Positions 37,181 through 46,595 of a stretch of 64,000 nucleotides of DNA are shown here, piece by piece. The notes below the pieces were generated by a model. The model was not told the DNA's origin, searched no databases, and saw nothing but the letters and a program-made list of their open reading frames with translations. Position numbers and translations under genes: made by a program. Where the stretch lies: positions 25,596-89,595 of the forward strand of contig JAGTQE010000006.1 of the NCBI GenBank assembly GCA_018396635.1, given 5' to 3'. Each line of letters starts with the position of its first letter. Within the stretch, counting starts at the first letter, position 1. The stretch comes from Candidatus Bathyarchaeota archaeon (lineage in GTDB: Archaea; Thermoproteota; Bathyarchaeia; Bathyarchaeales; DTEX01).

Positions 37181-37250
37181 CCCTAATTGCCTATATAATC
37201 GGAAAGATTAAATATTTATGGTTTTATGAAGGATTTTTTCAGAGTAGAGT

Positions 37251-38303
37251 GTGAGGTTTATGGGCGCTGTTTTAAATATTGGCGTTATTGGCGTGGGCGT
37301 TATAGGTAAGTCGCATGTCCAGGCTATTATGAGCCAGAAGAATGCGAGAGTTTCAGCGATAGCCGATATAAATGAGAAGACACTTAAATCCGTGGCGGAA
37401 ACATTCAAGATCGAGAAATGCTTCACTAACTACCATGATCTCTTAGCCCTAAAAGATATAGATGCTGTTATAATCGCAACGCCGCCATTTAACCACGCCG
37501 AAATAACATGCGATGCTGCAGCAGCCGGAAAGCATGTTCTATGCGAGAAACCCATGGCCATGAACTCTAAAGAGGCTGCTAGAATGGTTGAGTCATGCAG
37601 GAAAGCTGGCGTAAAGCTTGGCATTTGCAGTGCAAGGAGCAGATTAACAGCGCAATCCGAGCTAGCTAAAAAGTATATTTCTGAGGGGAAGCTGGGCGAC
37701 ATATATTATGCCAGGTTTACGACGATACGCAGGAGAGGTAGGCCGGGCATAGATATATTGAAAGAGTCTAAATGGTTTCTAGACTCATTAAAGGCTGGCG
37801 GAGGGGCGTTAATTGATATAGGCTGCTACGACATAGACCTAGCCCTCTACCTATTGGGAGGTTTACAGCCTCTATCCGTAAGCGCTATGACATTTAGAGG
37901 TATCGCTGACGGCATTGAGATAGAGACAAAATACGATGTTGAGGAGCACTCTACAGCATTCGTTAGATTTAAGGGTGGGCCGAACGTACTGTTTGAAACA
38001 GCCTGGGCTGCAAATCTAAACCCCTACCAGGAGGCGATACTGCTCGGCTCAAAAGGAGGGCTGAGGCTCAATCCATTCACATATTTCAGCGAGGAAAATG
38101 GGAGAGGTGTAGCTATCTCCTATGATTTCGGCGGCGAGAGACCTCCAATACAAAGCCTTTTAATAGAGGATTTTGTGAGGGCATGTCTAGAAGACAGGCC
38201 GCCTAAAACTCCGGGCGAAGATGGATTAAAGGTCATGCAAATAATTGACATGGCATATAAGTCGGCCAAGCTGGGTAGAGAAGTGAAGATAGACGAGATT
38301 TAG
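37251..38303 (+). CDS. Gfo/Idh/MocA family oxidoreductase
   Basis: IGVIGVGVIGKSHVQAI, IATPPFNHAEITCDAAAAGKHVLCEKPMAMNSKEAARMV. Confidence 0.96.
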   Translation: MRFMGAVLNIGVIGVGVIGKSHVQAIMSQKNARVSAIADINEKTLKSVAETFKIEKCFTNYHDLLALKDIDAVIIATPPFNHAEITCDAAAAGKHVLCEKPMAMNSKEAARMVESCRKAGVKLGICSARSRLTAQSELAKKYISEGKLGDIYYARFTTIRRRGRPGIDILKESKWFLDSLKAGGGALIDIGCYDIDLALYLLGGLQPLSVSAMTFRGIADGIEIETKYDVEEHSTAFVRFKGGPNVLFETAWAANLNPYQEAILLGSKGGLRLNPFTYFSEENGRGVAISYDFGGERPPIQSLLIEDFVRACLEDRPPKTPGEDGLKVMQIIDMAYKSAKLGREVKIDEI

Positions 38304-38325
38304 CCGATCTTTTCAGAAAAATACG

Positions 38326-38595
38326 TTAAATTATGCCGGCACGATAACCCTCGGAAATGCTCCTTTTCATCTTTCTCTTCAGCCACGCAATTATAAAGTC
38401 TTCTATTCTGCCCTTATTGTATGGGTCTTCCCAAGCTCGTTCGAGGGCTTCACAAATATTAAGTCCTCCAGCCAGCCCGAAGTAATTTAAGGCCTCCCTA
38501 TAAATCTGGTCTTTCTCAGCCTCACTCAGCCTAATTTTAATCCTGTTTTTATTGAGAACCTCGTTCAGTATTAGCATGAAAATTGTCCTGCTCAT
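38326..38595 (-). CDS. Hypothetical protein
   Basis: Intact 89-aa ORF, no recognised motif. Confidence 0.45.
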   Translation of the reverse strand: MSRTIFMLILNEVLNKNRIKIRLSEAEKDQIYREALNYFGLAGGLNICEALERAWEDPYNKGRIEDFIIAWLKRKMKRSISEGYRAGII

Positions 38596-38670
38596 TTTTA
38601 CCTCAACTCAATTAAAAATTATGTGAGAGGAAGGTTAAAAGTTTAGTTGAAAGTTTAAATAACATTAGTT

Positions 38671-40674
38671 TTACTCTTCTTCAAATTTGTCTGGCGGGAT
38701 ATAATCGCCAAATCGATCCCGTGCCTTAATTAATCGCTCAGCCTGCTCGTCCAAGATTCGGAATATCTCCTCTGGAGCACTAGAAACCTTGTTCCTCCAG
38801 AAGCTTTTCACGCGCTCAATTTTACGGAGGTTTTCCGGCACACGTATAGTAAATTGTCTCTTATAATCCTCAAAATTATAGTCCTTACATAAGACTTGAT
38901 TGAAGAGTTTAGCTAGATCCTCGTATCTTGGAATCAAACCCGTAGGAGTCTTGATTGCTTTCACATCACCATGCACACGCAGCTCTATCCACTTTATCCA
39001 CACATGCTTATCACGTCTGCTATTTAGAAAAGCTCCGGTCTTCAGGTCGCGTAAGAAATAGTTGACCCCAAAGACTAGTGGAGGTTTTCTAAGCCTCCTA
39101 CCGAACTCAAGATAATTTTTAATGTACTGGCCGAGCGGTATGGATATAAAGTCTTGGTTGCTCATCACGTTTATTTCATATTTTCCCTGTTCCTCAGTTA
39201 TAGCGAATGTGGTTTCAGTTTCAAGCGATGCCCCATAGGCTATGATTCCGTGCTCCCAGCTATATCCCTGCTGCACTGGCACATAGGCCCTATAGTCACG
39301 TCCACCATAAAGTATTGCGCCTATCTCCACGCCTAAGGGGTCATCTATGTTTGGATCGCAGTTCGGTAATGCCCTGATGGATATTGTGTAGCGGGCATTT
39401 TCGCTCGCCGGCGGTATCTCCTTCCCGTCAACACCAATTTTCCCCTTCCACCACTTTCCTGAAAAGTTTATGCCTTCGTTTGGGAGATCGCAGCCCATCC
39501 CAAGCCACCAAGGCTTTGCATCCTTAACCAGAACATTGGAGAATATTATCTCATTTGGACTGGTTAACACCTGGTAGATTAGCGGATCATCTTGCGGATT
39601 AACATCCTTCAGAATACCAAATATCCCTATCTCCGGATTTACTGCACGGCAGATGCCATTAATGTTACGCAAGTACACTATATCGTCAGCTAATATAGTT
39701 TCTCCTGGAAGCATGGCGGTCGATGTCTTACCGCAGGCGCTTGGAAAGGCGCCAGCTATATACGTTTTTCGCCCACCTGGACCCTTTACTCCCATCACCA
39801 TGAAGTGTTCAGCTAACCATCCCTCCCTATGAGCCTTACGTATCGCTAGGCGGAGCGCCAGCTTCTTAAACCCTAAGGAGTTTCCAGCATACTGCGTATT
39901 AACGCTATAAATCGTATTAGTAATATAGTCGATGTAGATGCGCTTCTTCTCCGGCTCAGCGCTAATCATCCTTTCATCCAATTTCCCGCTGGAGTGCAGG
40001 GTCTTAAAGATCTCGGCCTCTGGGCTCATTTCAAGGAACGTTTCATAGCCGCTTCTATATAGGAGGCTTGCTGAATGGGCTACATACCATGAGTCAGTAC
40101 ACTCTATGCATGGAATTGTGAAGACTGATCTTGGCGGCCCTAATATTAAAAAGCGGACTATCATAGTTCTACCAGTCATCGCCTCCTTAAGCAGCTCAAA
40201 GATCTCCCTTAGACCTTCGTCCCTATCTATCTGATTTAAAGACGGGTCTAAGTAGTCTCCCTTTGGAACTAGAAACTTTGTCGCCTGTCGATCCCTTCCC
40301 TGATCATAGATTCCATCGAAGTGAAACGTGTGCCCGGGAGTCGCCAGGGCTGCGCATTCCTCTCCACTAGCAATTGCCATATGCTTGATGTAGGCGATTT
40401 CATCTGGTGTGTCGCTACAAATGAAGATTTCTCTTGGATTGCAGAGTTCGGCTGCCTCAGCTATGAACCTGTGAACCTCTACACTAGGTATTGCGCACAG
40501 CTTCATGTAATTCTCGTAGCTCATCCTCCGCTTCAACATAACGAGATACTTGTTATCTTCAACTGCTTCACTTACGCTTACCTTCTTTTTCAGCGTGTAC
40601 ATGCTGATGTATCCACCACAATAGCGGCATATAAATATATTTTCCTTATAAACTTTACTCAAATCGGCAAACAA
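38671..40674 (-). CDS. pckG: Phosphoenolpyruvate carboxykinase (GTP)
   Basis: GAFPSACGKTSTAML, FGVNYFLRDLKTGAFLNSRRDKHVWIKWIELRVHGD. Confidence 0.95.
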   Translation of the reverse strand: MFADLSKVYKENIFICRYCGGYISMYTLKKKVSVSEAVEDNKYLVMLKRRMSYENYMKLCAIPSVEVHRFIAEAAELCNPREIFICSDTPDEIAYIKHMAIASGEECAALATPGHTFHFDGIYDQGRDRQATKFLVPKGDYLDPSLNQIDRDEGLREIFELLKEAMTGRTMIVRFLILGPPRSVFTIPCIECTDSWYVAHSASLLYRSGYETFLEMSPEAEIFKTLHSSGKLDERMISAEPEKKRIYIDYITNTIYSVNTQYAGNSLGFKKLALRLAIRKAHREGWLAEHFMVMGVKGPGGRKTYIAGAFPSACGKTSTAMLPGETILADDIVYLRNINGICRAVNPEIGIFGILKDVNPQDDPLIYQVLTSPNEIIFSNVLVKDAKPWWLGMGCDLPNEGINFSGKWWKGKIGVDGKEIPPASENARYTISIRALPNCDPNIDDPLGVEIGAILYGGRDYRAYVPVQQGYSWEHGIIAYGASLETETTFAITEEQGKYEINVMSNQDFISIPLGQYIKNYLEFGRRLRKPPLVFGVNYFLRDLKTGAFLNSRRDKHVWIKWIELRVHGDVKAIKTPTGLIPRYEDLAKLFNQVLCKDYNFEDYKRQFTIRVPENLRKIERVKSFWRNKVSSAPEEIFRILDEQAERLIKARDRFGDYIPPDKFEEE

Positions 40675-40797
40675 TTACGAAAAACGTAAATAAATCAGTA
40701 ACCTAGAATATAAGGTGTTCGGGTCCATTTAATGCAATCCACGCTATCTTTTCTTTAATAGGCGTTTCAGCTATCTTAGTGCTGCTTATCCTTATTC

Positions 40798-41223
40798 TTA
40801 AGGGGCTATTATAGCAACCTTGACCTCTTTAACGCCCTTCTTGGCCATCAGCTCTTCTGCAAGCCTTCTTATTTTACTAGCCTCGCCGTTGACCGCTATT
40901 ATCTCTAAGCACTTATCTTCTTCAATATGTATATGCGTTGTTGAGGATATTATGTCCCTAAATTTATGCTGGGCCTCGGTTATCTTTTCTAGAAGCCTAG
41001 GCTTATCTAAATAATATAGGACTAGAACAGCCCCCGCAACATAATCTTCCCCCTGAGTCCACTTAAAATCGCTTATGAAGGCCCTTATAGCATCGTGGAC
41101 AGCTTTAGAGCGGTTCTCGTAACCCATTCTCTTCCAGACATCATCAAACTCCTCGACAAGCGATGGTGGAAGTGATACGCTAAAACGAATCACTCCTGTT
41201 TTACATTGCATCATGAACACCAA
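40798..41223 (-). CDS. nikR: NikR-like ribbon-helix-helix nickel-responsive regulator
   Basis: VIRFSVSLPPSLVEEFDDVWKRMGYENRSKAVHDAIRAFI; ACT-like HKFRDIISSTTHIHIEEDKCLEIIAVNG with His/Cys ligands. Confidence 0.93.
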   Translation of the reverse strand: MVFMMQCKTGVIRFSVSLPPSLVEEFDDVWKRMGYENRSKAVHDAIRAFISDFKWTQGEDYVAGAVLVLYYLDKPRLLEKITEAQHKFRDIISSTTHIHIEEDKCLEIIAVNGEASKIRRLAEELMAKKGVKEVKVAIIAP

Positions 41224-41292
41224 CAGTCTAATCTCTTAAAGGGGATATTAAAGCGTAAGTTCTTGCTGGAGCGATAAGTAAATCTTAAATAG

Positions 41293-41318
41293 TGTTACGA
41301 TATATTTTTCTAGTAACA
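41293..41318. promoter_or_regulatory. Candidate NikR operator TGTTAC-N14-GTAACA
   Basis: Perfect 6-bp inverted repeat in the nikR/ABC intergenic region, 15 nt upstream of the likely ATG at 41334. Confidence 0.55.
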
Positions 41319-41333
41319 TTACGGGTTTGCGAT

Positions 41334-42077
41334 ATGGTGCTGGCAATAAAACTCGATAACGTATCCACAGTATATGAGGGCGAAAAGAGGCCGGCGATCA
41401 GGGACATAACCCTCTCCATAAGGGAGGGAGAAATAGTTTATGTTGTGGGTCCAAACGCTGCTGGAAAGACAACGCTTCTTGAAACAATAAATGGGCTGCT
41501 GCCAGTCTTTAGGGGTAGCGTTCGTGTCCTCGGGCTGGATGTGCGTAAGCATGGTAGAAAGGTTAGATGCCAGATAGGGTATGTGCCGCAGGACTTTATG
41601 GTTAACTCTAATGAACCATATCGCACCATAGATGTTGTTTTGATGGGTAGGTGTGGGAAGGTTGGTGTTCTGCGTAGGCTCAGCAAGGTGGATAAAGAGA
41701 AGGCCATTGAAGCCATGAAGCTCTTAGGGATCGAAGACCTCGCTAACAGACCGATTGGGAAGCTCTCAGGCGGCCAACAGCAAAAGGCTATGATTGCTAG
41801 AGCATTAGCCAAAGATCCAAAAATACTGCTGCTAGACGAGCCATTCAGCAACTTAGATCCCGAGTCCAGAGAACGCCTATCTGAGCTGATAAGTCGCCTA
41901 AATAAGGAGCGCAACGTGACCGTTGTAGTTGTTACGCATGATGTGCAGCAGATTAATAACTCATGTAGCAGGATCGTGGTTATGAATAATGGGAGAATAA
42001 TTGCAGATGGAAAATTAGAGGATATTGTGGAGGCTGCTGAAAAGATACTTCCTATCAATTTTTGGAGGAGCTTGTAG
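41334..42077 (+). CDS. Metal ABC transporter ATP-binding protein (Zn/Mn-type family); ORF track opens at 41292 but ATG 41334 more likely
   Basis: VGPNAAGKTTLLETINGL, LSGGQQQKAMIARALAKDPKILLLDEPFSNLDP. Confidence 0.93.
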   Translation: MVLAIKLDNVSTVYEGEKRPAIRDITLSIREGEIVYVVGPNAAGKTTLLETINGLLPVFRGSVRVLGLDVRKHGRKVRCQIGYVPQDFMVNSNEPYRTIDVVLMGRCGKVGVLRRLSKVDKEKAIEAMKLLGIEDLANRPIGKLSGGQQQKAMIARALAKDPKILLLDEPFSNLDPESRERLSELISRLNKERNVTVVVVTHDVQQINNSCSRIVVMNNGRIIADGKLEDIVEAAEKILPINFWRSL

Positions 42078-42898
42078 TGATCTGGCTAAACTACACCATA
42101 TTCCAGAGGGTTATTATAGGCTGCATATTTACTGGGCTGCTTACAGGTTTGCTGGGCGTATTCGTTGTAAAAATGAGGCTTACTGCAATAGGCTACTCAA
42201 TAGCGCACAGCGCCTTCGCCGGAGCGGCTCTAGGTTTGGCTCTTTTAGCAGACCCGCTGATGACAGCGCTGCTATTTTCCATAGCTACGGCACTTCTCAT
42301 AGGTCCGGCTGCCGATAAAGCTAAGCTGCCAATCGACACAATAACCAGCATAGCGTTCTCGCTTAACATGGCCTTAGCATTCATATTTTTGACGCTCGCC
42401 CCTACGGTCGGCTTATCTAGTGAGGTTGCCAGCGTTTTGTGGGGAAGTATAGTGGCCATAACCAACAGGGATTTATTCTTTCTGGTGGTGTTAACTTCGA
42501 TTGTCATAGCTCTGGTTTACCTCTTCTGGAAGGAGATTTTCACAATAATGTTTGACAGAAGGATGGCTGAAGCTGATGGAATAAATACGAAGCCGTTCAT
42601 CTACTTCACAATCCTTATGGTTGGGGTGGTCATAGCGTTCTCGCTGAGGCTTGTTGGCGGGATTCTCGTATATGCGCTTCTCTTCAACCCAGCATCCTCA
42701 GCACTCCAATTTTCACATGATATGAGGAAAATAATTGTTCTGTCCCCCATTCTAGGAGTGATCTCATGCATATCCGGGTTCTTCTTATCTCTTGTATTTA
42801 ATGTGCCAATTGGCTCATCTATAGTTCTAATCTCGACAATAATGTTTGCCATCTCAGTCATAATCTCACCCAAAAAGAGGAGGGAGGTGAGAACCTGA
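42062..42898 (+). CDS. Metal ABC transporter permease (ABC-3 family)
   Basis: RVIIGCIFTGLLTGLLGVFVVKMRLTAIGYSIAHSAFAGAALG. Confidence 0.92.
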   Translation: MEELVVIWLNYTIFQRVIIGCIFTGLLTGLLGVFVVKMRLTAIGYSIAHSAFAGAALGLALLADPLMTALLFSIATALLIGPAADKAKLPIDTITSIAFSLNMALAFIFLTLAPTVGLSSEVASVLWGSIVAITNRDLFFLVVLTSIVIALVYLFWKEIFTIMFDRRMAEADGINTKPFIYFTILMVGVVIAFSLRLVGGILVYALLFNPASSALQFSHDMRKIIVLSPILGVISCISGFFLSLVFNVPIGSSIVLISTIMFAISVIISPKKRREVRT

Positions 42899-42933
42899 TA
42901 GAAAAAAGATACGAGCTGCGCCTAGCGTCAATA

Positions 42934-43935
42934 TTGATGCTCTTAGCGCTACTTGGACTTCAAATTGGAGCTGTAATGGGACAGGGAGATCAGGAGAAGC
43001 CAATAGTTGTGTGCACAACAAATGTTCTTGGATCAATAGTTAGGGATCTTATGGGAGACTCCGTAGACATAACGGTCCTAGTTAACCCAAGCTTATGCCC
43101 AGCCGACTACGACATTAAACCAGGAGACATATATGCTCTCAGCAAGGCGAAGGTGCTCTTCTATCACGGCATACCTGGAGAAAATCCTTGGCTAAACAAC
43201 CTATTAGAGGCTGCTGGAAACAAACAGCTAATACTAGTTAAAGTTGCGGGAACATATAATACGCCGGAGGGAGCTAAAAACTGCATAAAGATAATCGCTG
43301 GAAACCTAAGCCAAATATTTGGCGTAGATCTGAGCAGCAGAATGAGTGAGCTGCTGAATGAAATAGATTCTGTGGCGGGCCAAATACAGTATAGGGCTCA
43401 TTCTCTCAGGGTGGGTAACTTCAGCATTATATGTATGCATTGGCAGAAGGCGTTTGTCGAATGGGTTGGATTCAAGGTTGCTGCCACATATCGGCCGCCA
43501 GAACAGCTGTCGGCCAGTGAAATAGCGAGCCTAATTGACGTCGCTCGAAAGAATAATGTTGCCTTAATAATCGACAACCTTCAGGTTAGTGCGGAGTTCG
43601 GGGCCTCGATAGCCTCAGAGGTTGGAGCAATCCATGTCGTCCTAACAAACTTCCCTGGAGCAATACCCGGAACGGAGAATCTGGCAAAGATGTTCCGCTA
43701 TAACGCTGACCTCCTCTTCAGCGCCTTAGAGAGATGGAGCCTTATGAAGAAAACTGAGACCGAGTTAGAGGCCTTAAGATCGCAGGTGGAGAATTTAAGG
43801 TCTATGCTGGAATCTTTAATTGCGGAAAATGAGAGTTTAAAGAACCAAGCGTTTGTCTATCAATCGGTGCTCGCTGTGATCGCTGTGGCTGCTATCGTAG
43901 AGCTAATAATGCTGCTGGTGAAGAAGTCGTCTTAG
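42934..43935 (+). CDS. ZnuA-like metal-binding lipoprotein/periplasmic-type protein with C-terminal coiled coil and TM anchor; start probably upstream of 42934
   Basis: VVCTTNVLGSIVRDLMGDSVDITVLVNPSLCPADYDIKPGDIYALSKAKVLFYHG; adjacency. Confidence 0.85.
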   Translation: MMLLALLGLQIGAVMGQGDQEKPIVVCTTNVLGSIVRDLMGDSVDITVLVNPSLCPADYDIKPGDIYALSKAKVLFYHGIPGENPWLNNLLEAAGNKQLILVKVAGTYNTPEGAKNCIKIIAGNLSQIFGVDLSSRMSELLNEIDSVAGQIQYRAHSLRVGNFSIICMHWQKAFVEWVGFKVAATYRPPEQLSASEIASLIDVARKNNVALIIDNLQVSAEFGASIASEVGAIHVVLTNFPGAIPGTENLAKMFRYNADLLFSALERWSLMKKTETELEALRSQVENLRSMLESLIAENESLKNQAFVYQSVLAVIAVAAIVELIMLLVKKSS

Positions 43936-43976
43936 CAGGTTCTCAAATATTTATCTCCTCACATAACCTTTTTATT

Positions 43977-44870
43977 TCACAGGTCAGTCAAGCACCTCTT
44001 CCACTCAAGCTGTTTCTTAAAGTCTCTGTGAGGCTTGAAGGTTGTTGCAACCGCGCTTATATTCTCCCCTATAATGTTTATTTTGCTTGGGTCTATCTCG
44101 CCATAACCCCATTTGGATAAAAGATAAAGGTATCCGATATCGCTTGGATTGAAGCCCATGGCAAACGCCACAACAGAATCTAAGGATACTGGGTTAGTCG
44201 ATGCAAAATATGCGCCCCATCTCTTAGGGCTGCCGTAAACCGGCCCATTACCTTCCATAGAATTATAACCATCCACAACAGCTAGGTGCGGCATAACTTT
44301 CGTAGCAATCTTGGCAATGCAATAATTCATTTGCCAATACCCACGATGAATGGCCCGCCTATACTCCCTCCTAATCGAGCCCACAACAATGTTCTTTATG
44401 GTTAACGTCACAACCACAAAGTCATGTGTTTTCGGCCTGACAGGCGAAACCCTAAAGTCAGATTCAAGCACGAGCTTAGATACCGGTATTGAAAGAGGCA
44501 GGTCACCAAAACCTGAAATCTCAACAACCTCATGGCCGTAGTCATCAAGATCGCATAGTTCGACACCATATTCACTCTTTAATCTCATGAAACCATACGA
44601 TCTTATTGCTTCGCTAAAGCTCCCTATAGCCGGGGATTCAGCAACTATTACCTCCCTTGGATTCGAAATATCTAATAAAAACTTCAGGATCTCCTCGACA
44701 CATTCTACTGGAGTCGCCGATAAGGGCTCATATGCGCTCACAAAGTTTGGCTTAATGAGCACTCTAGCTTTGCTTGGAATAATCCTGCAAATATCCTCTC
44801 TAATGAGATTAACCGCCCTCCTGACGCCGCTGCGCTCATCCTCCGAATCTTTCACCACAGACACACTCAT
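43977..44870 (-). CDS. DUF362 domain protein; likely start at ATG 44870
   Basis: RVLIKPNFVSAYEPLSATPVECVEEILKFL, PKTHDFVVVTLTIKNIVVGSI. Confidence 0.88.
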   Translation of the reverse strand: MSVSVVKDSEDERSGVRRAVNLIREDICRIIPSKARVLIKPNFVSAYEPLSATPVECVEEILKFLLDISNPREVIVAESPAIGSFSEAIRSYGFMRLKSEYGVELCDLDDYGHEVVEISGFGDLPLSIPVSKLVLESDFRVSPVRPKTHDFVVVTLTIKNIVVGSIRREYRRAIHRGYWQMNYCIAKIATKVMPHLAVVDGYNSMEGNGPVYGSPKRWGAYFASTNPVSLDSVVAFAMGFNPSDIGYLYLLSKWGYGEIDPSKINIIGENISAVATTFKPHRDFKKQLEWKRCLTDL

Positions 44871-44982
44871 AATCCTTCCACCACATAAACTATAGAGATC
44901 ACAAATCTTAAAACTCTTAAAAGGACAGCAGACGAAAAGAGCAGAATGTCTAATTGAGAAGGGATACATAAACAATAAATTG

Positions 44983-45222
44983 TCAGCCTGTGGATATATG
45001 AAGCGCCCTCCCTCTTTTAATGTATTCACTCTTTTCTTTTGTGGGTAAGGCTCTCCATTGGAGCAACCCTAGCTCTTTACGTACGAGATCAAAGAATCTA
45101 GGGTTGGAGGCAAGCCATACCTGCTCGAAACCTGAAAGTCTTTTTGTATATATCTCAACACCATAGAAGTCTCCCTGAGGCAAAGGACAGAACCTTATTT
45201 CAACCAACTGTATAACGCCCAT
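44983..45222 (-). CDS. Hypothetical protein, possibly a fragment
   Basis: 79-aa ORF without recognised motif. Confidence 0.3.
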   Translation of the reverse strand: MGVIQLVEIRFCPLPQGDFYGVEIYTKRLSGFEQVWLASNPRFFDLVRKELGLLQWRALPTKEKSEYIKRGRALHISTG

Positions 45223-45445
45223 ATCAAAGAGCGCCAGCTGAACTTCTGACCAGCTGCTTCTTGGCTATTCTAGCACGTCTATTCCAAGTAAGCTCTTCTA
45301 AGATAAACAGTCGCAGTCAGCAGAGACTTGGCAGCCAAAATTATCAAACCAGCGTCTCACATCCTCGTCCTAAAGCAAATAACCGTACTTAGCCCTAAAC
45401 ATCAAGAAAAACTAAGTAATATAAGAATTCGATTAAAAAATTTGG

Positions 45446-45537
45446 TGGACCGGGCGGGATTCGAACCCGCGACCTCCGCCGTTCTCGGAATACTGTTTCA
45501 TGCGAGGGCGGCATTCATGCCACTAAACTACCGGCCC
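45446..45537 (-). tRNA. tRNA-Ala(CGC) with ~19-nt intron (45482-45500) at 37/38
   Basis: Acceptor GGGCCGG/CCGGTCC with G3:U70, D-stem GTTT/GAAT, anticodon stem CCGCC/GGCGG, loop CT-CGC-A, T-arm GCGGG-TTCGAAT-CCCGC. Confidence 0.92.
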
Positions 45538-45661
45538 ATTTTTCAATATCAATAATCCTTACTGAGGTTATAGATTTATTTTTTGCGAATTATCGTTCAA
45601 TAAAGCTTAAAATTATGTGTTTGCTTCTTCCTAGTTGAGAGGGATGGGTTAGGAGAAGGGT

Positions 45662-46144
45662 ATGGGGCTCCTTGAGGTTATATCTAAGGTTTTCGAGGAT
45701 GGCGTATATTTTGGTGTTCTTCCGGAGGGCGTTATGGGTATTGAGCTGGTTACACCTGAGATAGTTAGGATCACGTTTGTTGATAGGGTTGATCAGAACC
45801 TTTTTTGTAAGATAGCTATTGAGGAGGGCTATTCTATCGATGCTCGGGGCTATGCTCCAAGGGCTGTTGATAAGGGTAATATTGTTGCTAGGGTGGGCAG
45901 CAAATCTGATCCTGGCGCCGACCGCAGCATTTTCCTCTACCTTTTCCCGAAGTCCGCTGAGGCGATGAGCACGTATATGAGAGCTATAGCCACAAGGCTA
46001 GGCATCCTTAATCCCGACAGTGGAAGGATAAATGCTGAGAAGCTCCTAAAATATAACTTGAGGATTATAAGGCTGGTTGAAAGATATAGAAAGAGCCGCT
46101 ACAAAAACCTGATTAAAGGTAGCGAAAACGTGAAGATCGCCTAA
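45662..46144 (+). CDS. Hypothetical conserved-looking archaeal protein
   Basis: 160-aa ORF between two tRNA genes, good coding character, no recognised motif. Confidence 0.6.
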   Translation: MGLLEVISKVFEDGVYFGVLPEGVMGIELVTPEIVRITFVDRVDQNLFCKIAIEEGYSIDARGYAPRAVDKGNIVARVGSKSDPGADRSIFLYLFPKSAEAMSTYMRAIATRLGILNPDSGRINAEKLLKYNLRIIRLVERYRKSRYKNLIKGSENVKIA

Positions 46145-46225
46145 AAGAGACAAAAGGACTAGGTTTTTCTCCGAATTGAAAGACGAAAAGCATATATTTC
46201 ATTTCTGTCTATTTTTGATTTTGGT

Positions 46226-46385
46226 CGGGCGGTAGCTCAGCCTGGTAGAGCTTCCGAGCCAGCCAGCACACGGCTGGCGGAGAGGCTGTAGGCGCCTACT
46301 GTTAGTGTGGTGGGCGCTTCGCAGCCTACCAGGCGCACATGCAGATACCGGAGTGTCGCAGGTTCAAATCCTGCCCGCCCGACCA
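46226..46385 (+). tRNA. tRNA-Tyr(GTA) with two introns (approx. 46257-46284 and 46292-46346) and encoded CCA
   Basis: Acceptor CGGGCGG/CCGCCCG with C1:G72, D-arm GCTC/GAGC, CT-GTA-G anticodon loop at 46286-46291, T-arm GCAGG-TTCAAAT-CCTGC, A73 CCA. Confidence 0.9.
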
Positions 46386-46595
46386 AACCTTTTATTCTTT
46401 CATCGCTATTTTGGCATGTTTTATGGCTTAAACATTTTTTGTAAAAACTTTATTTGTGTAGGATCCGAAGTTTATACAAAAACATATGTTTAAGTAGGCA
46501 AATAGTCTATTGCCCTGAGCTTGGTTTTAGCATTGATATGCTTTTTATTCAGCACACGCCTTACTAGGAGTTGTGCACACGAAAAGTCGTTTACA

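Noticed and set aside
31429-40737. Shared 12-mer gggtccatttaa near 31430 and 40725
   Set aside because: Many shared 12-mers are expected by chance in 64 kb
41438-42058. Antisense 206-aa ORF opposite the ABC ATPase, and similar long antisense ORFs (e.g. 11244..11732, 22681..23603 set)
   Set aside because: Shadow ORFs from codon bias on the opposite strand of clear coding genes; Ser/Leu-rich, no motifs
45328-45555. 75-aa plus-strand ORF
   Set aside because: Overlaps the tRNA-Ala gene on the opposite strand; the apparent motif VDRAGFEPATSAV is translation of tRNA sequence
46305-46493. 62-aa ORF
   Set aside because: Lies over tRNA-Tyr intron and 3' exon
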